A DNA stretch of 64,000 nucleotides, taken from contig NZ_FNTV01000001.1 in the NCBI RefSeq assembly GCF_900105965.1, forward strand, positions 3,348,001-3,412,000, given 5' to 3'. The translations under genes were made by a program, and so were the position numbers. The DNA is from Arthrobacter alpinus (GTDB taxonomy: Bacteria > Actinomycetota > Actinomycetes > Actinomycetales > Micrococcaceae). The notes beneath the pieces are model-generated. The model did no database searches and was not told where the DNA came from. It saw nothing but the letters and a program-made list of their open reading frames with translations. Below are positions 9,161 through 17,326 of this stretch, in pieces (positions within the stretch are counted from its first letter, which is position 1; each line of letters begins with the position of its first letter).

Positions 9161-10846
9161 ATGCAGAATTTCTCAGGAGTAGGTGTCAGCCCCGGACGCA
9201 TCACGGGGATTATCCGTCAGATGCCCAAGCCCCTGGCTGAGCCGCCCGCAGGAGAGAAGCTGGGGGCCGGCACCGATCCGGCGGACGCCACCACCTCACT
9301 GAAAGCTGCAGCCAAGAGCGTCCAGGCAGAACTCCAAGAACGCTCCACCACTGCCCGCACCGATGCCAAGGCAGTCTTGGAAGCAACGGCCGTCATGGCC
9401 GTGGACCCCATGCTCATCAAGGCCGCCGTCAAGCTGATCAACGGCGGCACCTCGGCCGAACGCGCCATCTGGGAAGCTGCTGAGACCGTCGCTGCGATGC
9501 TTGTGAACCTGGGCGGCTACATGGCCGAACGCGCCACCGACGTTCTGGATGTCCGGGCGCGGATCGTAGCCGCGCTGCGCGGCGTGCCAGCCCCCGGCAT
9601 CCCCTCCTCCAACACCCCCTTCATCCTGATTGCCGAGGACCTTGCGCCGGCCGACACCGCCACACTGGACCCGGCAGTCGTTGTTGCATTGGTCACCTCC
9701 GGCGGTGGCCCGCAGTCGCACACGGCCATCATTGCCCGTTCCCTCGGGCTGCCCGCCGTGGTGGCGGCCACCGGCGTCGATCACCTGGCCGAAGGCACGG
9801 AAGTGTATGTCGATGGAGCGGCCGGCACCCTGGCCACCGAACCTGGCGACACCGAGCGCGCCTCGGCGGCCGCCTGGGCCGCAAACGCCTCACTGATCTC
9901 GATCTTTGACGGAAATGGCACCACGTCAGACGGCCATCTGGTGCCGCTGCTTGCCAATGTGGGCGGGGCCGACGACGCCGTGAAGGCCGCGGCCGCGGGC
10001 GCCCAGGGCGTGGGCCTGCTGCGCACCGAGTTCTGCTTCCTGGAACGCGAAACCGAGCCCAGCCATGGGGAGCAGGTAACTGCGTACCGTGGCGTGTTTG
10101 ACGCCTTCCCCGGCAAGAAGGTGGTCGTTCGCACACTGGACGCCGGTGCCGACAAACCCCTGCCGTTCCTGACTGATGCGAGCGAACCGAACCCGGCACT
10201 TGGAGTTCGCGGCTACCGCACCGACACCACCTCTCCCGGCGTGCTCGAGCGCCAGCTCGCGGCCATTGCCGAGGCCACTACGGGCACCACCGCCGATGTC
10301 TGGGTCATGGCCCCCATGATTTCCACCCCGGCAGAGGCGGCCGACTTTGCCGCCATGTGCAAGACCGCCGGGCTGAAAGTTCCGGGCGTCATGGTGGAAG
10401 TTCCCTCCGCTGCAGTGACCGCCGAATCCATCCTGGCCCAGGTGGAATTTGCCAGCCTTGGCACGAATGACCTGACGCAGTACGCCATGGCCGCCGACCG
10501 CCAGTTGGGGCCGCTCGCGGCACTCAACAATCCGTGGCAGCCGGCAGTTCTCCAGCTGGTCCGGCTGACAGTGGCCGGCTCCATTGCCGAGGGCAATTCA
10601 AAGCCCGTGGGCGTTTGCGGTGAGGCTGCCGCCGACCCGGCCCTCGCCGTCGTTCTTGTCGGCCTGGGAGTGTCATCACTGTCCATGACGGCCCGCTCTC
10701 TGGCAGGTGTCGGCGCGGTCCTTGCCACCGTCACGCTGAAAGAAGCTCAGGAAATCGCTACACTTGCTCTACGCGCCACCAGCCCTGCGCAGGCCCGGGA
10801 GTTGGCACGCGCCAAGTTGCCGGTCCTGGCCGAGCTTGGCCTCTGA
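9161..10846 (+). CDS. ptsI: PTS enzyme I (phosphoenolpyruvate-protein phosphotransferase)
   Basis: The 561-residue cytoplasmic enzyme takes phosphate from PEP and passes it to HPr. The N-terminal part carries the phosphohistidine His187 in SGGGPQSHTAIIARSLGLP. The C-terminal PEP-binding barrel shows GVGLLRTEFCFL, VRTLDAGADKPLPF, the signature FASLGTNDLTQYAMAADR, and the catalytic-lid motif VCGEAAADP. Length is normal. GAGGA sits 7 nt before the ATG. The gene stands next to mtlA-mtlD and is followed by ptsH, so the window encodes a complete PTS relay for mannitol. Confidence 0.97.
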   Translation: MQNFSGVGVSPGRITGIIRQMPKPLAEPPAGEKLGAGTDPADATTSLKAAAKSVQAELQERSTTARTDAKAVLEATAVMAVDPMLIKAAVKLINGGTSAERAIWEAAETVAAMLVNLGGYMAERATDVLDVRARIVAALRGVPAPGIPSSNTPFILIAEDLAPADTATLDPAVVVALVTSGGGPQSHTAIIARSLGLPAVVAATGVDHLAEGTEVYVDGAAGTLATEPGDTERASAAAWAANASLISIFDGNGTTSDGHLVPLLANVGGADDAVKAAAAGAQGVGLLRTEFCFLERETEPSHGEQVTAYRGVFDAFPGKKVVVRTLDAGADKPLPFLTDASEPNPALGVRGYRTDTTSPGVLERQLAAIAEATTGTTADVWVMAPMISTPAEAADFAAMCKTAGLKVPGVMVEVPSAAVTAESILAQVEFASLGTNDLTQYAMAADRQLGPLAALNNPWQPAVLQLVRLTVAGSIAEGNSKPVGVCGEAAADPALAVVLVGLGVSSLSMTARSLAGVGAVLATVTLKEAQEIATLALRATSPAQARELARAKLPVLAELGL

Positions 10847-10891
10847 TTCACGCCCAACCCCACCCCCAAACCAGCTCCTACAGGAGGAACC

Positions 10892-11170
10892 ATGTCCGAA
10901 CGCAAAGCAACCGTCGCCAGCAGCTCAGGCTTGCATGCCCGCCCCGCCTCACTTTTTGCCGCAGCTGCGGGAGAACTGGACGTTGAAGTCACCATTGCCC
11001 TGGACGGCACCCCGGCAGAAGATGCCATGGACGCCAGCAGCATGCTGTCCCTGATGACCCTGGGCGCCGAGCACGGCGCCGTCGTGGTCCTGCGCGCCGA
11101 GGGCGAGGGCGCCGATGCTGCCCTTGACCAGCTTGCCGCAATGATCGAGACCGATCTGGACGCTGTCTAA
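10892..11170 (+). CDS. ptsH: HPr phosphocarrier protein
   Basis: A 92-residue HPr that carries phosphate from enzyme I to MtlA and other EII proteins. The active His15 lies in GLHARPAS. The region around the regulatory serine reads DASSMLSLMTLGAEHG, similar to actinobacterial HPr proteins, where a serine is kept although HPr-kinase regulation is usually absent. A strong ribosome-binding site (AGGAGG) precedes the ATG. It lies 45 bases after ptsI and is presumably cotranscribed. Confidence 0.97.
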   Translation: MSERKATVASSSGLHARPASLFAAAAGELDVEVTIALDGTPAEDAMDASSMLSLMTLGAEHGAVVVLRAEGEGADAALDQLAAMIETDLDAV

Positions 11171-11184
11171 GACCCTGCGCGGCG

Positions 11185-11475
11185 TCAGCCGCCGGCCACG
11201 GACTGAATAATCATCAGTTCCTGGCCGGCGGCTATTCTCGTTTTAAGGCCCTGCAGGCGCCGGACGTCGTCACCATCGACGTAGATGTTCACAAAGCGGC
11301 GCAGCGTCCCGGTTTCATCGCGCACGCGGCGGCCAAAGATGGGGAAATCGGCGGCGACGGCGTCCAGCAGCTCCGACAATGGCGCACCCTCCCCCACATC
11401 AAGGCGCAATTCAGAACTCCCGCCCACCAACGGCTGGAGCAGCCGCGGGACCAAGACCGTCACTTCGTTCGCCAC
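11185..11475 (-). CDS. MoaD/ThiS-family ubiquitin-like protein with C-terminal Gly-Gly
   Basis: About 96 residues starting VANEVTVLVPRLLQPLVGG and ending QSVAGG. The fold pattern (beta strand, LRLDVGEGAPLSELLDAV helix, VNIYVDGDDVR, QELMIIQSVAGG) matches MoaD/ThiS and the archaeal/actinobacterial small modifier proteins. The C-terminal Gly-Gly needed for adenylation or thiocarboxylation is intact. The GTG at 11475 is preferred over longer in-frame starts because it lies 10 bases after the stop of the upstream BNR gene and matches the family start. No E1-like or MoaE gene is in the window, so whether it carries sulfur or tags proteins is open. Confidence 0.8.
   Translation of the reverse strand: MANEVTVLVPRLLQPLVGGSSELRLDVGEGAPLSELLDAVAADFPIFGRRVRDETGTLRRFVNIYVDGDDVRRLQGLKTRIAAGQELMIIQSVAGG
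11187..11233. terminator. Long hairpin between ptsH and the MoaD-like gene (possible terminator)
   Basis: AGCCGCCGGCCA (11187-11198) pairs perfectly with TGGCCGGCGGCT (11222-11233), and the inner bases GGACTGA and TCAGTTCC prolong the stem. It starts 17 bases after the ptsH stop but lies inside the 3' coding end of the convergent MoaD-like gene. There is no good T-tract, so it is a possible terminator only. Confidence 0.4.
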
Positions 11476-11485
11476 GACGGCCTGG

Positions 11486-12598
11486 CTAAAGTTCGACGAC
11501 GGCGGCACGGACACACAAAACGTCCGGAAGGTGGGTGAGAACCTCCGTGAAATGATTCCCTTCGTTGGCGCTGGCGTAGACCGAGCCGCCACGGGTGCCA
11601 AAGTAAACACCCGCCGGTTCTGCGCTGTCAACGGCCGCAGCATCGCGGAGCACCACGTTGAACTCGGGCTGGAGCAAGCCGTCAGTCAAGCGCGTCCAGG
11701 AATTACCGGCGTCGTCCGTCCTGTGCACCGCCAACTGTCCCTCCGGAGGGATGCGCTCACCATCGGCCTTGATGGGGATGACCCAGGCGGTGCCGGAGCG
11801 GCGGGGGTGGGTCAACATGGTGAAACCAAAGTCGGTGGGCAGCCCCTCGGCAATGGACACCCAGTTATCACCAGCGTCATCGGTGCGGTAAACACCATGG
11901 TGGTTTTGCGCATACAGGGTGTCGGGATTGTTGGGGTCGCGGGCTATCTTGTGCACGCATTGGCCAAATTCCGGTGGCGGTTCCGGCATGAAGGGAGCCC
12001 CTATGCCGTTGTTCCGCGGCTCCCATGACGCGCCGTCATCAGTGCTCCGATAGACGCCACCGGTGCTCATGGCGATGTGGATGGTGGAATCGGCCGGGCT
12101 GGGAAGGACCGTGTGGGCCGCAGCGCCGCCAAATCCGGCACCCCATTCGCTGCGGTGTGGATGGTCCCAGAGGCCCCGATTTAGCTCAAAATGTTCGCCG
12201 CCGTCGGTGGATTTCCAGACGGAAATTGGCTCGCACCCCGCCCAGACCACGCCGGGGCGGTCTTCGGTGTCGGGCCGTATCTGCCACACACGCTCTAACG
12301 CGGCACCCGTATCCTCAGGAAAGGTGATGGCACCGTTCTCAGGTTCCTGCCACGACACCCCAAAGTCGTCCGAATGGGCAACGGTGGGACCCCAGTGCTC
12401 ACTGCGCAGGCCAACCATGATGCGCGTCTGGCCACCGCGGGTGTCGATGCCAATACTGGGGATCTCCTGCATGAGGAAATGCGGGCCGGTGAAGGAGTAA
12501 TTCACCCGGTCTTCACTGGTGCCAAGCCACAGGCCCTTTTTGGTGCCCACCGCTAGCAGGGTCAATTGGCCATCGGCATTCGTCGCATCATTGCTCAT
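11486..12598 (-). CDS. BNR/YCF48-type beta-propeller repeat protein
   Basis: About 370 residues with repeated BNR/Asp-box motifs: VWKSTDGGEHFELN, VYRSTDDGASWEPR, VYRTDDAGDNWVSI, VHRTDDAGNSWTRL, giving an exo-sialidase-like propeller. No signal peptide or catalytic sialidase set is evident, so it is probably cytoplasmic and not a proven sialidase. The start at 12598 (MSNDATNADG) is preferred over an in-frame start 12 codons earlier. The MoaD-like gene follows after 10 bases, suggesting an operon and a functional link, but the role is unknown. Confidence 0.75.
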   Translation of the reverse strand: MSNDATNADGQLTLLAVGTKKGLWLGTSEDRVNYSFTGPHFLMQEIPSIGIDTRGGQTRIMVGLRSEHWGPTVAHSDDFGVSWQEPENGAITFPEDTGAALERVWQIRPDTEDRPGVVWAGCEPISVWKSTDGGEHFELNRGLWDHPHRSEWGAGFGGAAAHTVLPSPADSTIHIAMSTGGVYRSTDDGASWEPRNNGIGAPFMPEPPPEFGQCVHKIARDPNNPDTLYAQNHHGVYRTDDAGDNWVSIAEGLPTDFGFTMLTHPRRSGTAWVIPIKADGERIPPEGQLAVHRTDDAGNSWTRLTDGLLQPEFNVVLRDAAAVDSAEPAGVYFGTRGGSVYASANEGNHFTEVLTHLPDVLCVRAAVVEL

Positions 12599-12678
12599 GG
12601 GCTTAATTCGAGCACCGCAGGCGCCGGGCAACAAGGGTTACTCGCAGGTAACATGCGCAAAGTGTGATCAGAACCCAC

Positions 12679-12705
12679 TTGAACTATACCCCCAGGGGGT
12701 ATAGA
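12679..12705 (+). promoter_or_regulatory. CsoR operator embedded in the csoR-copZA promoter
   Basis: A perfect 21-bp palindrome at 12684-12704, CTATACCCCC and GGGGGTATAG around a central A, matches the known GC-tract operators of CsoR repressors. It overlaps a promoter: TTGAAC at 12679-12684 and TATAGA at 12700-12705, 15 bp apart. The expected transcription start falls within a few bases of the csoR ATG at 12714, so the message may be nearly leaderless. Copper binding by CsoR would release repression (family knowledge). Confidence 0.85.
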
Positions 12706-12713
12706 TTGATGGC

Positions 12714-13028
12714 ATGAGCACAGAACACAGCACCCACGGCTATTCGGACGAGAAGCAGGCTTACCTGAGGCGCCTCAAGCGTGCCGAGGGACAGGTCCGG
12801 GGCATCGCCCGCATGGTCGAGGAGGACAAGTACTGCATCGATATCCTCACCCAGATGGCAGCGGTCAACAAGGCCCTGCACGCGGTGAGCATCGGTCTGC
12901 TCGAGGACCACATTGCCCACTGTGTGGTCAATGCAGCCAACGAATCAGCCGAAACCGGCAACCCGGAGATTGTCTCCGAAAAGGTTTCCGAGGCAACAGC
13001 AGCCATTTCACGCCTACTAAGGAGCTAA
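12714..13028 (+). CDS. csoR: Copper-sensing repressor CsoR
   Basis: A 104-residue all-helical CsoR/RcnR-family repressor. The Cu(I) ligand set is visible: Cys in DKYCIDIL, His in LEDHIAHC and the second Cys in the same stretch, giving the C-H-C pattern of true copper sensors. The family N-terminus reads LRRLKRAEGQVRGIARMV. It is the first gene of csoR-copZ-copA and sits directly downstream of a perfect operator palindrome. When copper binds, it should leave the DNA and allow expression of chaperone and pump. Confidence 0.95.
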   Translation: MSTEHSTHGYSDEKQAYLRRLKRAEGQVRGIARMVEEDKYCIDILTQMAAVNKALHAVSIGLLEDHIAHCVVNAANESAETGNPEIVSEKVSEATAAISRLLRS

Positions 13029-13033
13029 TCATC

Positions 13034-13261
13034 ATGAGCCACACCATCACCGTCAACGTTTCCGGCATGACCTGCGGCCACTGCGTCAGCTCCGTCACGG
13101 AGGAACTAACGGGCCTCAAAGGCGTACAGGACGTCGCCATCGACCTCAATGCCGGCGGCATTTCCGAAGTCACCATCACCTCATCCCTGACACTTGATCC
13201 CGCGGAAATCGGCGAAGCCGTCGCGGAGGCCGGCTACGTTGTCGTTTCCAACAATGCATAA
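13034..13261 (+). CDS. copZ: Copper chaperone CopZ (HMA domain)
   Basis: A 75-residue single heavy-metal-associated domain with the binding motif GMTCGHCVSSV near residues 11-21. It would bind Cu(I) in the cytoplasm and hand it to CopA or CsoR. The ATG lies 5 bases after the csoR stop, preceded by AAGGAG. The size is typical of stand-alone chaperones. Confidence 0.94.
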   Translation: MSHTITVNVSGMTCGHCVSSVTEELTGLKGVQDVAIDLNAGGISEVTITSSLTLDPAEIGEAVAEAGYVVVSNNA

Positions 13262-13285
13262 ACTACCCACAGATTAAGGAGCGCC

Positions 13286-15604
13286 ATGAGCGCCTCAGAA
13301 ATTTTGTCCCAAACCGCCACACCCGGCCCCCGCATGGTCGAGATCGACATTGAAGGCATGACCTGTGCCTCGTGCGTCAGCCGGGTTGAACGCAAGTTGG
13401 GCAAACTCGAAGGCGTCAGCGCTTCCGTGAACCTCCCGCTGGAATCAGCCCAGGTCACGGTCCCCGCCGGCATGTCAGACCAACAAATTATCGACACCGT
13501 CAAGGCCACCGGATACACGGCGCGCCTGAAGAATCCACCCGCTCCCCCAGCCGTGAAGCACGACGCCGGGCACCACCTTGCGCACGGATCCCACCCGGTT
13601 CCCGCGCAGGAAAGCACCCAGCACGGCGAGCCCGAGGACCACATGGCCCACGGCGGCACCGCAGCCTCGCTGCGCCCGCGGCTCATTGCCGCAGCCATAC
13701 TGACCATCCCGGTGTTCCTCATCTCCATGTTCCCGGCATTGCAGTTCCCGCACTGGGGCTGGTTTGCCGGCTTCCTGTCACTGCCGGTGGTCACGTGGTC
13801 GGCCTGGCCGTTCCACAGGGCCGCGGCCGTCAACGCCCGGCACCTCGCCTCCACGATGGACACCCTGGTGTCCATCGGCGTCAGCGCAGCTTTCCTGTTC
13901 TCGGCCGCGCAACTGGCCTTGGACCCCATGATGACGGCCCACGGCGCCCACATGTCAGGGCACGCCCCGCTGTACTTTGAGGTTGCAGCCGTTGTGGTGA
14001 CGTTCCTGCTGCTGGGCCGCTACCTGGAGGCGCGGGCCAAGTCCAAGGCAGGCGACGCCCTCAAGGCGCTGCTGGGCCTGGGGGCCAAGGAAGCCACGGT
14101 GCTGCGCGATGGCGTCGAGGTCAAGATCCCCGCCGCCGAGCTGGCCGTGGATGAAATCTTCGTGGTCCGCCCGGGCGAGAAGATCGCCACCGACGGCGTG
14201 GTTACGGACGGCACCTCAGCCGTGGACACCTCCCTCATCACGGGCGAGTCCCTGCCCGTGGACGTCACCGTGGATGATGCCGTCACCGGCGCCACGATCA
14301 ACACCTCGGGCCGCTTGCTGGTTCGGGCCACCCGCGTTGGCAGCGAAACCACGCTGGCACAGATGGGCAGGCTCGTCAGCAACGCGCAGGCAGCCAAGGC
14401 ACCCATTGCCCGGCTCGCCGACCGCATCAGCGCCGTCTTCGTGCCGATTGTGCTCGTCATTGCCGTCATCACGTTCGCGCTCTGGCTGGTATTCACCGGC
14501 GACATCCAGGCTGCCTTCACGGCCGCTGTGGCCGTGCTGATCATCGCCTGCCCCTGCGCCCTGGGCCTGGCCACACCGGTGGGCCTGCTGACCGGAACCG
14601 GCCGCGCCGCACAGCTCGGCATTCTCATCAAGGGCCCACAGGTCCTGGAGGACACCCGCACGGTGGACACCATCCTGCTGGACAAGACCGGAACCGTCAC
14701 CGAGGGCAAGCTGTCAGTGGTCGAAGTCGTCACCCTCGCCCGGGTGCCGGCAGCCGAGCTCTTGCGCCTGGCTGGTGCGGTGGAATCCCACAGCGAACAC
14801 CCCATTGCCCACGCCATCACGGCGCATGCCCGTGCGGCAGGCGAACTCCCCGAGCTGGCGGACTTCATGTCCGCTCCAGGCGGCGGCGTCCGGGCCGTCA
14901 TTGAGGGCCGCACCGTGCTGGCCGGCCGCGCAGGCTGGCTGGAGGAGAATGGTGCAACCCTCTCCCCGGAGGCCCGCGCGTCACTGGTTGAGCAACAACA
15001 GCGCGGCACCACCGCCATCTGGGTTGCCGTGGACGGTGAGGCCGCTGGCCTCATTGCACTGAAGGACACCATCAAGGCGGGGTCCAAGGAGGCCATTGCC
15101 AAGCTCAAGGAACTGGGCCTGCGTCCCATCCTGCTGACCGGCGACAACACCGCCGTTGCCACCCAGGTGGCCGCCGCCGTGGGCATTGCCCCGGAGGATG
15201 TGTTTGCCGACGTCCTTCCCGAGGGCAAGGTGGAAGCCGTGAAGAAGTTGCAGGCCGAAGGGGCCACGGTGGCCATGGCCGGCGACGGTGTGAACGACGC
15301 CGCCGCGCTGGCCCAGGCCGATCTGGGCATCGCCATGGGCTCGGGCACGGATGTGGCCATCGCCGCCGCCGACCTCACGGTCATGGGCAGCGATTTGGGC
15401 CACGTGGCAACAGCAATTGCCCTGTCCCGCAGGACGCTGGGCACCATCAAGGTGAACTTGTTCTGGGCCTTCTTCTACAACGCGATCGGCATCCCGGTAG
15501 CCGCACTGGGGCTGCTCAACCCCATGATTGCGGGGGCCGCCATGGCGGCCAGTTCGGTGCTGGTGGTGGCGAACTCCCTACGGCTGCGGCGCTTCCGCCG
15601 CTAA
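13286..15604 (+). CDS. copA: Copper-exporting P-type ATPase CopA
   Basis: A 772-residue P1B-type ATPase that pumps Cu(I) out of the cell. One N-terminal HMA domain has GMTCASC (Cys27, Cys30). A His-rich linker at about 91-122 (KHDAGHHLAHGSH, then EPEDHMAHGG) precedes the membrane segments. Also visible are the actuator motif TGES near 319, the transmembrane CPC at 422-424, the phosphorylation site DKTGT with Asp466, HP in ESHSEHPIAHAI and the hinge GDGVNDAAAL. The final 27 bases overlap the convergent EamA gene. Confidence 0.96.
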   Translation: MSASEILSQTATPGPRMVEIDIEGMTCASCVSRVERKLGKLEGVSASVNLPLESAQVTVPAGMSDQQIIDTVKATGYTARLKNPPAPPAVKHDAGHHLAHGSHPVPAQESTQHGEPEDHMAHGGTAASLRPRLIAAAILTIPVFLISMFPALQFPHWGWFAGFLSLPVVTWSAWPFHRAAAVNARHLASTMDTLVSIGVSAAFLFSAAQLALDPMMTAHGAHMSGHAPLYFEVAAVVVTFLLLGRYLEARAKSKAGDALKALLGLGAKEATVLRDGVEVKIPAAELAVDEIFVVRPGEKIATDGVVTDGTSAVDTSLITGESLPVDVTVDDAVTGATINTSGRLLVRATRVGSETTLAQMGRLVSNAQAAKAPIARLADRISAVFVPIVLVIAVITFALWLVFTGDIQAAFTAAVAVLIIACPCALGLATPVGLLTGTGRAAQLGILIKGPQVLEDTRTVDTILLDKTGTVTEGKLSVVEVVTLARVPAAELLRLAGAVESHSEHPIAHAITAHARAAGELPELADFMSAPGGGVRAVIEGRTVLAGRAGWLEENGATLSPEARASLVEQQQRGTTAIWVAVDGEAAGLIALKDTIKAGSKEAIAKLKELGLRPILLTGDNTAVATQVAAAVGIAPEDVFADVLPEGKVEAVKKLQAEGATVAMAGDGVNDAAALAQADLGIAMGSGTDVAIAAADLTVMGSDLGHVATAIALSRRTLGTIKVNLFWAFFYNAIGIPVAALGLLNPMIAGAAMAASSVLVVANSLRLRRFRR

Positions 15605-16600
15605 CGGTTTCTGCAGGTCCACGGCATAGCTCCCACCGCGCTTGGACGAGCCGCGCAGCTCGTCCAAGCGCACCATGACCACACCCAGCATGATGAATAC
15701 ACCGCCGAGCAGCTGGATCAACAGGGGCAGCTCACCCAACAAGATCCACGCCCAGATGACGGCAAAGAGAACCTCAAACAAGGCAACGAAGGATGCCACC
15801 TTCGAACCTAGGCCGCGGGTGGAAATGATCCCCACAAGATAGGCGAAGACAGTGGTGATGAGCACCAAGCCCAGCACGGGGACCAGCCAGTGCACCTGCA
15901 CCCCGGCAAACACAGGACTATTGAAGGTGAACACCATGGGCAGCACACCAACCACGCCAAGACCCACAATCATGAGCGCACCAACGGCCATGCCCCCGCC
16001 CGCCATGAGAATGGGCGGCACATTGTCGCCCGTACGGGAGGACATGATGAAGTACACGGCCGAGCACACTGCCGCAGCAAGCCCCCAGAGAATGCCCTCA
16101 ACGCTCACCTTCTGATTTCCGGCCAAGTCCAAGACGAGCACTAGACCTGCCATGGCGCAGGCTGCGCCGAGGATTGTCAGCAGTCTGGGCCTCAGCCGGG
16201 TCGAGGCCCAGGCCCAGCCCACAAGCAGGACGGGCGAAAGGTACTCAAGCAGCAGCGCCACGCCCACCGAAAGATGTTGAACGGCATTGAAGAAAAACAG
16301 CTGGCACAGGGCAATCGGCACCACACCGTAGATCGCAATGCGCACAATCGAGCCCTTAACTTGTGCCCAGTTCCGCACCAAGGTGAGGGTGACCGGGATC
16401 AACAGAACCGCGGCGGCGCCACCAATACGCGCGGCCACGGCCGCTCCCGGGGACCAGCCAACATCAAAAAGTGACTTGGCGAATGAACCTGACAGGGCAA
16501 ATGCGGCAGCGGAAACAAGAGCCAACATCAGGACCGGCGAGGCCATGACCTTCCGGGCATCGGCAGCAGGCAGCACTGAGGGTGTTTGTGAAGAGGTCAT
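15578..16600 (-). CDS. EamA-family (DMT) transporter
   Basis: About 340 residues with ten hydrophobic segments in two EamA repeats, a drug/metabolite exporter fold in the inner membrane. The first repeat begins LALVSAAAFALSGSFAKSLFDVG and the second near GLAAAVCSAVYFIMSSRTG. The ATG at 16600 is preferred because GGGA precedes it; an alternative ATG lies four codons upstream at 16612. Its 3' end overlaps copA by 27 bases on the opposite strand. It is divergent from a CGNR-type regulator that may control it. The substrate is unknown. Confidence 0.88.
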   Translation of the reverse strand: MTSSQTPSVLPAADARKVMASPVLMLALVSAAAFALSGSFAKSLFDVGWSPGAAVAARIGGAAAVLLIPVTLTLVRNWAQVKGSIVRIAIYGVVPIALCQLFFFNAVQHLSVGVALLLEYLSPVLLVGWAWASTRLRPRLLTILGAACAMAGLVLVLDLAGNQKVSVEGILWGLAAAVCSAVYFIMSSRTGDNVPPILMAGGGMAVGALMIVGLGVVGVLPMVFTFNSPVFAGVQVHWLVPVLGLVLITTVFAYLVGIISTRGLGSKVASFVALFEVLFAVIWAWILLGELPLLIQLLGGVFIMLGVVMVRLDELRGSSKRGGSYAVDLQKPLAAEAPQP

Positions 16601-16610
16601 GGCAAGTCCC

Positions 16611-16646
16611 ATTGTCAGCAGTGAACGGCGTTAGACTAATGACAAT
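16611..16646. promoter_or_regulatory. Inverted repeat between the EamA and CGNR genes
   Basis: ATTGTCA at 16611-16617 faces TGACAAT at 16640-16646, with TTAGACTAA (a symmetric 9-mer) between them. It sits in the divergent intergenic region and may be an operator. There is no further support. Confidence 0.35.
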
Positions 16647-16672
16647 ACGCTCAAGCAATGTCAGGAGTCAAC

Positions 16673-17245
16673 GTGATCTTTAGTCATGACACCGAGGTGG
16701 CGCTGCTGTCTGCCGCCAACCTCATCAATACGGCCCCCACCTCAGTTGACGAGTCCAACTCGGCGACGGGACCGGACAGGCTGGAGACGGTGGCCGATCT
16801 TGACGCCTTCGTAAAGCAGGAGCAGTTCTCGGGTTCGCGGGAACATTCCGCTGACGAGGTCGCGGCCGTACGAGAGGTACGCCAAGAATTGCGGCGCATC
16901 TTTACCGCTGATGAGGCCACGGCCGCCAACATGATTAACGAACTTCTGGCCAAGGCACACGCCTTGCCGCAGCTTGTCAGGCACGATCAATGGGACTGGC
17001 ACCTTCACGCAACCGCGCAGGCCGCCCCGCTCGCCCAACGCATGGGCGTGGAGGCGGCCATGGCACTTGTAGACGTCATTCGCGGCAAAGAACTTGAACG
17101 CCTCAAGGTATGCGCGGCCCCGGATTGCAGTGCAGTGGTAATTGACCTGTCCAAAAACCGTTCCCGCCGGTATTGCGATACCGGCAACTGCGGCAACCGC
17201 GCCCACGTGGCCGCCTACCGGCGTCGTAAGTCAGCTGTCGAATAG
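16673..17245 (+). CDS. ABATE/CGNR zinc-finger transcriptional regulator
   Basis: About 190 residues. The N-terminal two thirds match the helical stress-response domain that precedes CGNR fingers (HDTEVALLSAANLINT; LERLKVCAAPDCSAVVIDLSKN). The C-terminus carries the zinc finger: Cys in CAAPDCSAV and then RRYCDTGNCGNRAHVAAYRRR, including the CGNR motif. The GTG at 16673 is preferred over the ATG at 16658 because AGGAG lies 5 bases before it and homologues begin MIFAHDTE-like. It is divergent from the EamA exporter and is its likely regulator (inference). Confidence 0.82.
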   Translation: MIFSHDTEVALLSAANLINTAPTSVDESNSATGPDRLETVADLDAFVKQEQFSGSREHSADEVAAVREVRQELRRIFTADEATAANMINELLAKAHALPQLVRHDQWDWHLHATAQAAPLAQRMGVEAAMALVDVIRGKELERLKVCAAPDCSAVVIDLSKNRSRRYCDTGNCGNRAHVAAYRRRKSAVE

Positions 17246-17269
17246 GCCTGCCGCACCGCGCTAAACGCA

Positions 17270-17306
17270 GCAATGGCCCGCATCTACGCAAGATGCGGGC
17301 CATTGC
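17270..17306. terminator. Bidirectional terminator hairpin
   Basis: A perfect 16-bp stem (GCAATGGCCCGCATCT and its complement) with a 5-base loop ACGCA lies between the convergent CGNR regulator and the ngc operon. It has no long T-tract on either side, but the stem is strong and correctly placed. Confidence 0.75.
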
Positions 17307-17326
17307 CATGTGCCAGGGAATGCTGA

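Noticed and set aside
14020..15450. A 476-codon open frame antisense to copA
   Set aside because: Ser/Ala/Thr-rich shadow of a GC-rich gene whose sense product is certain.
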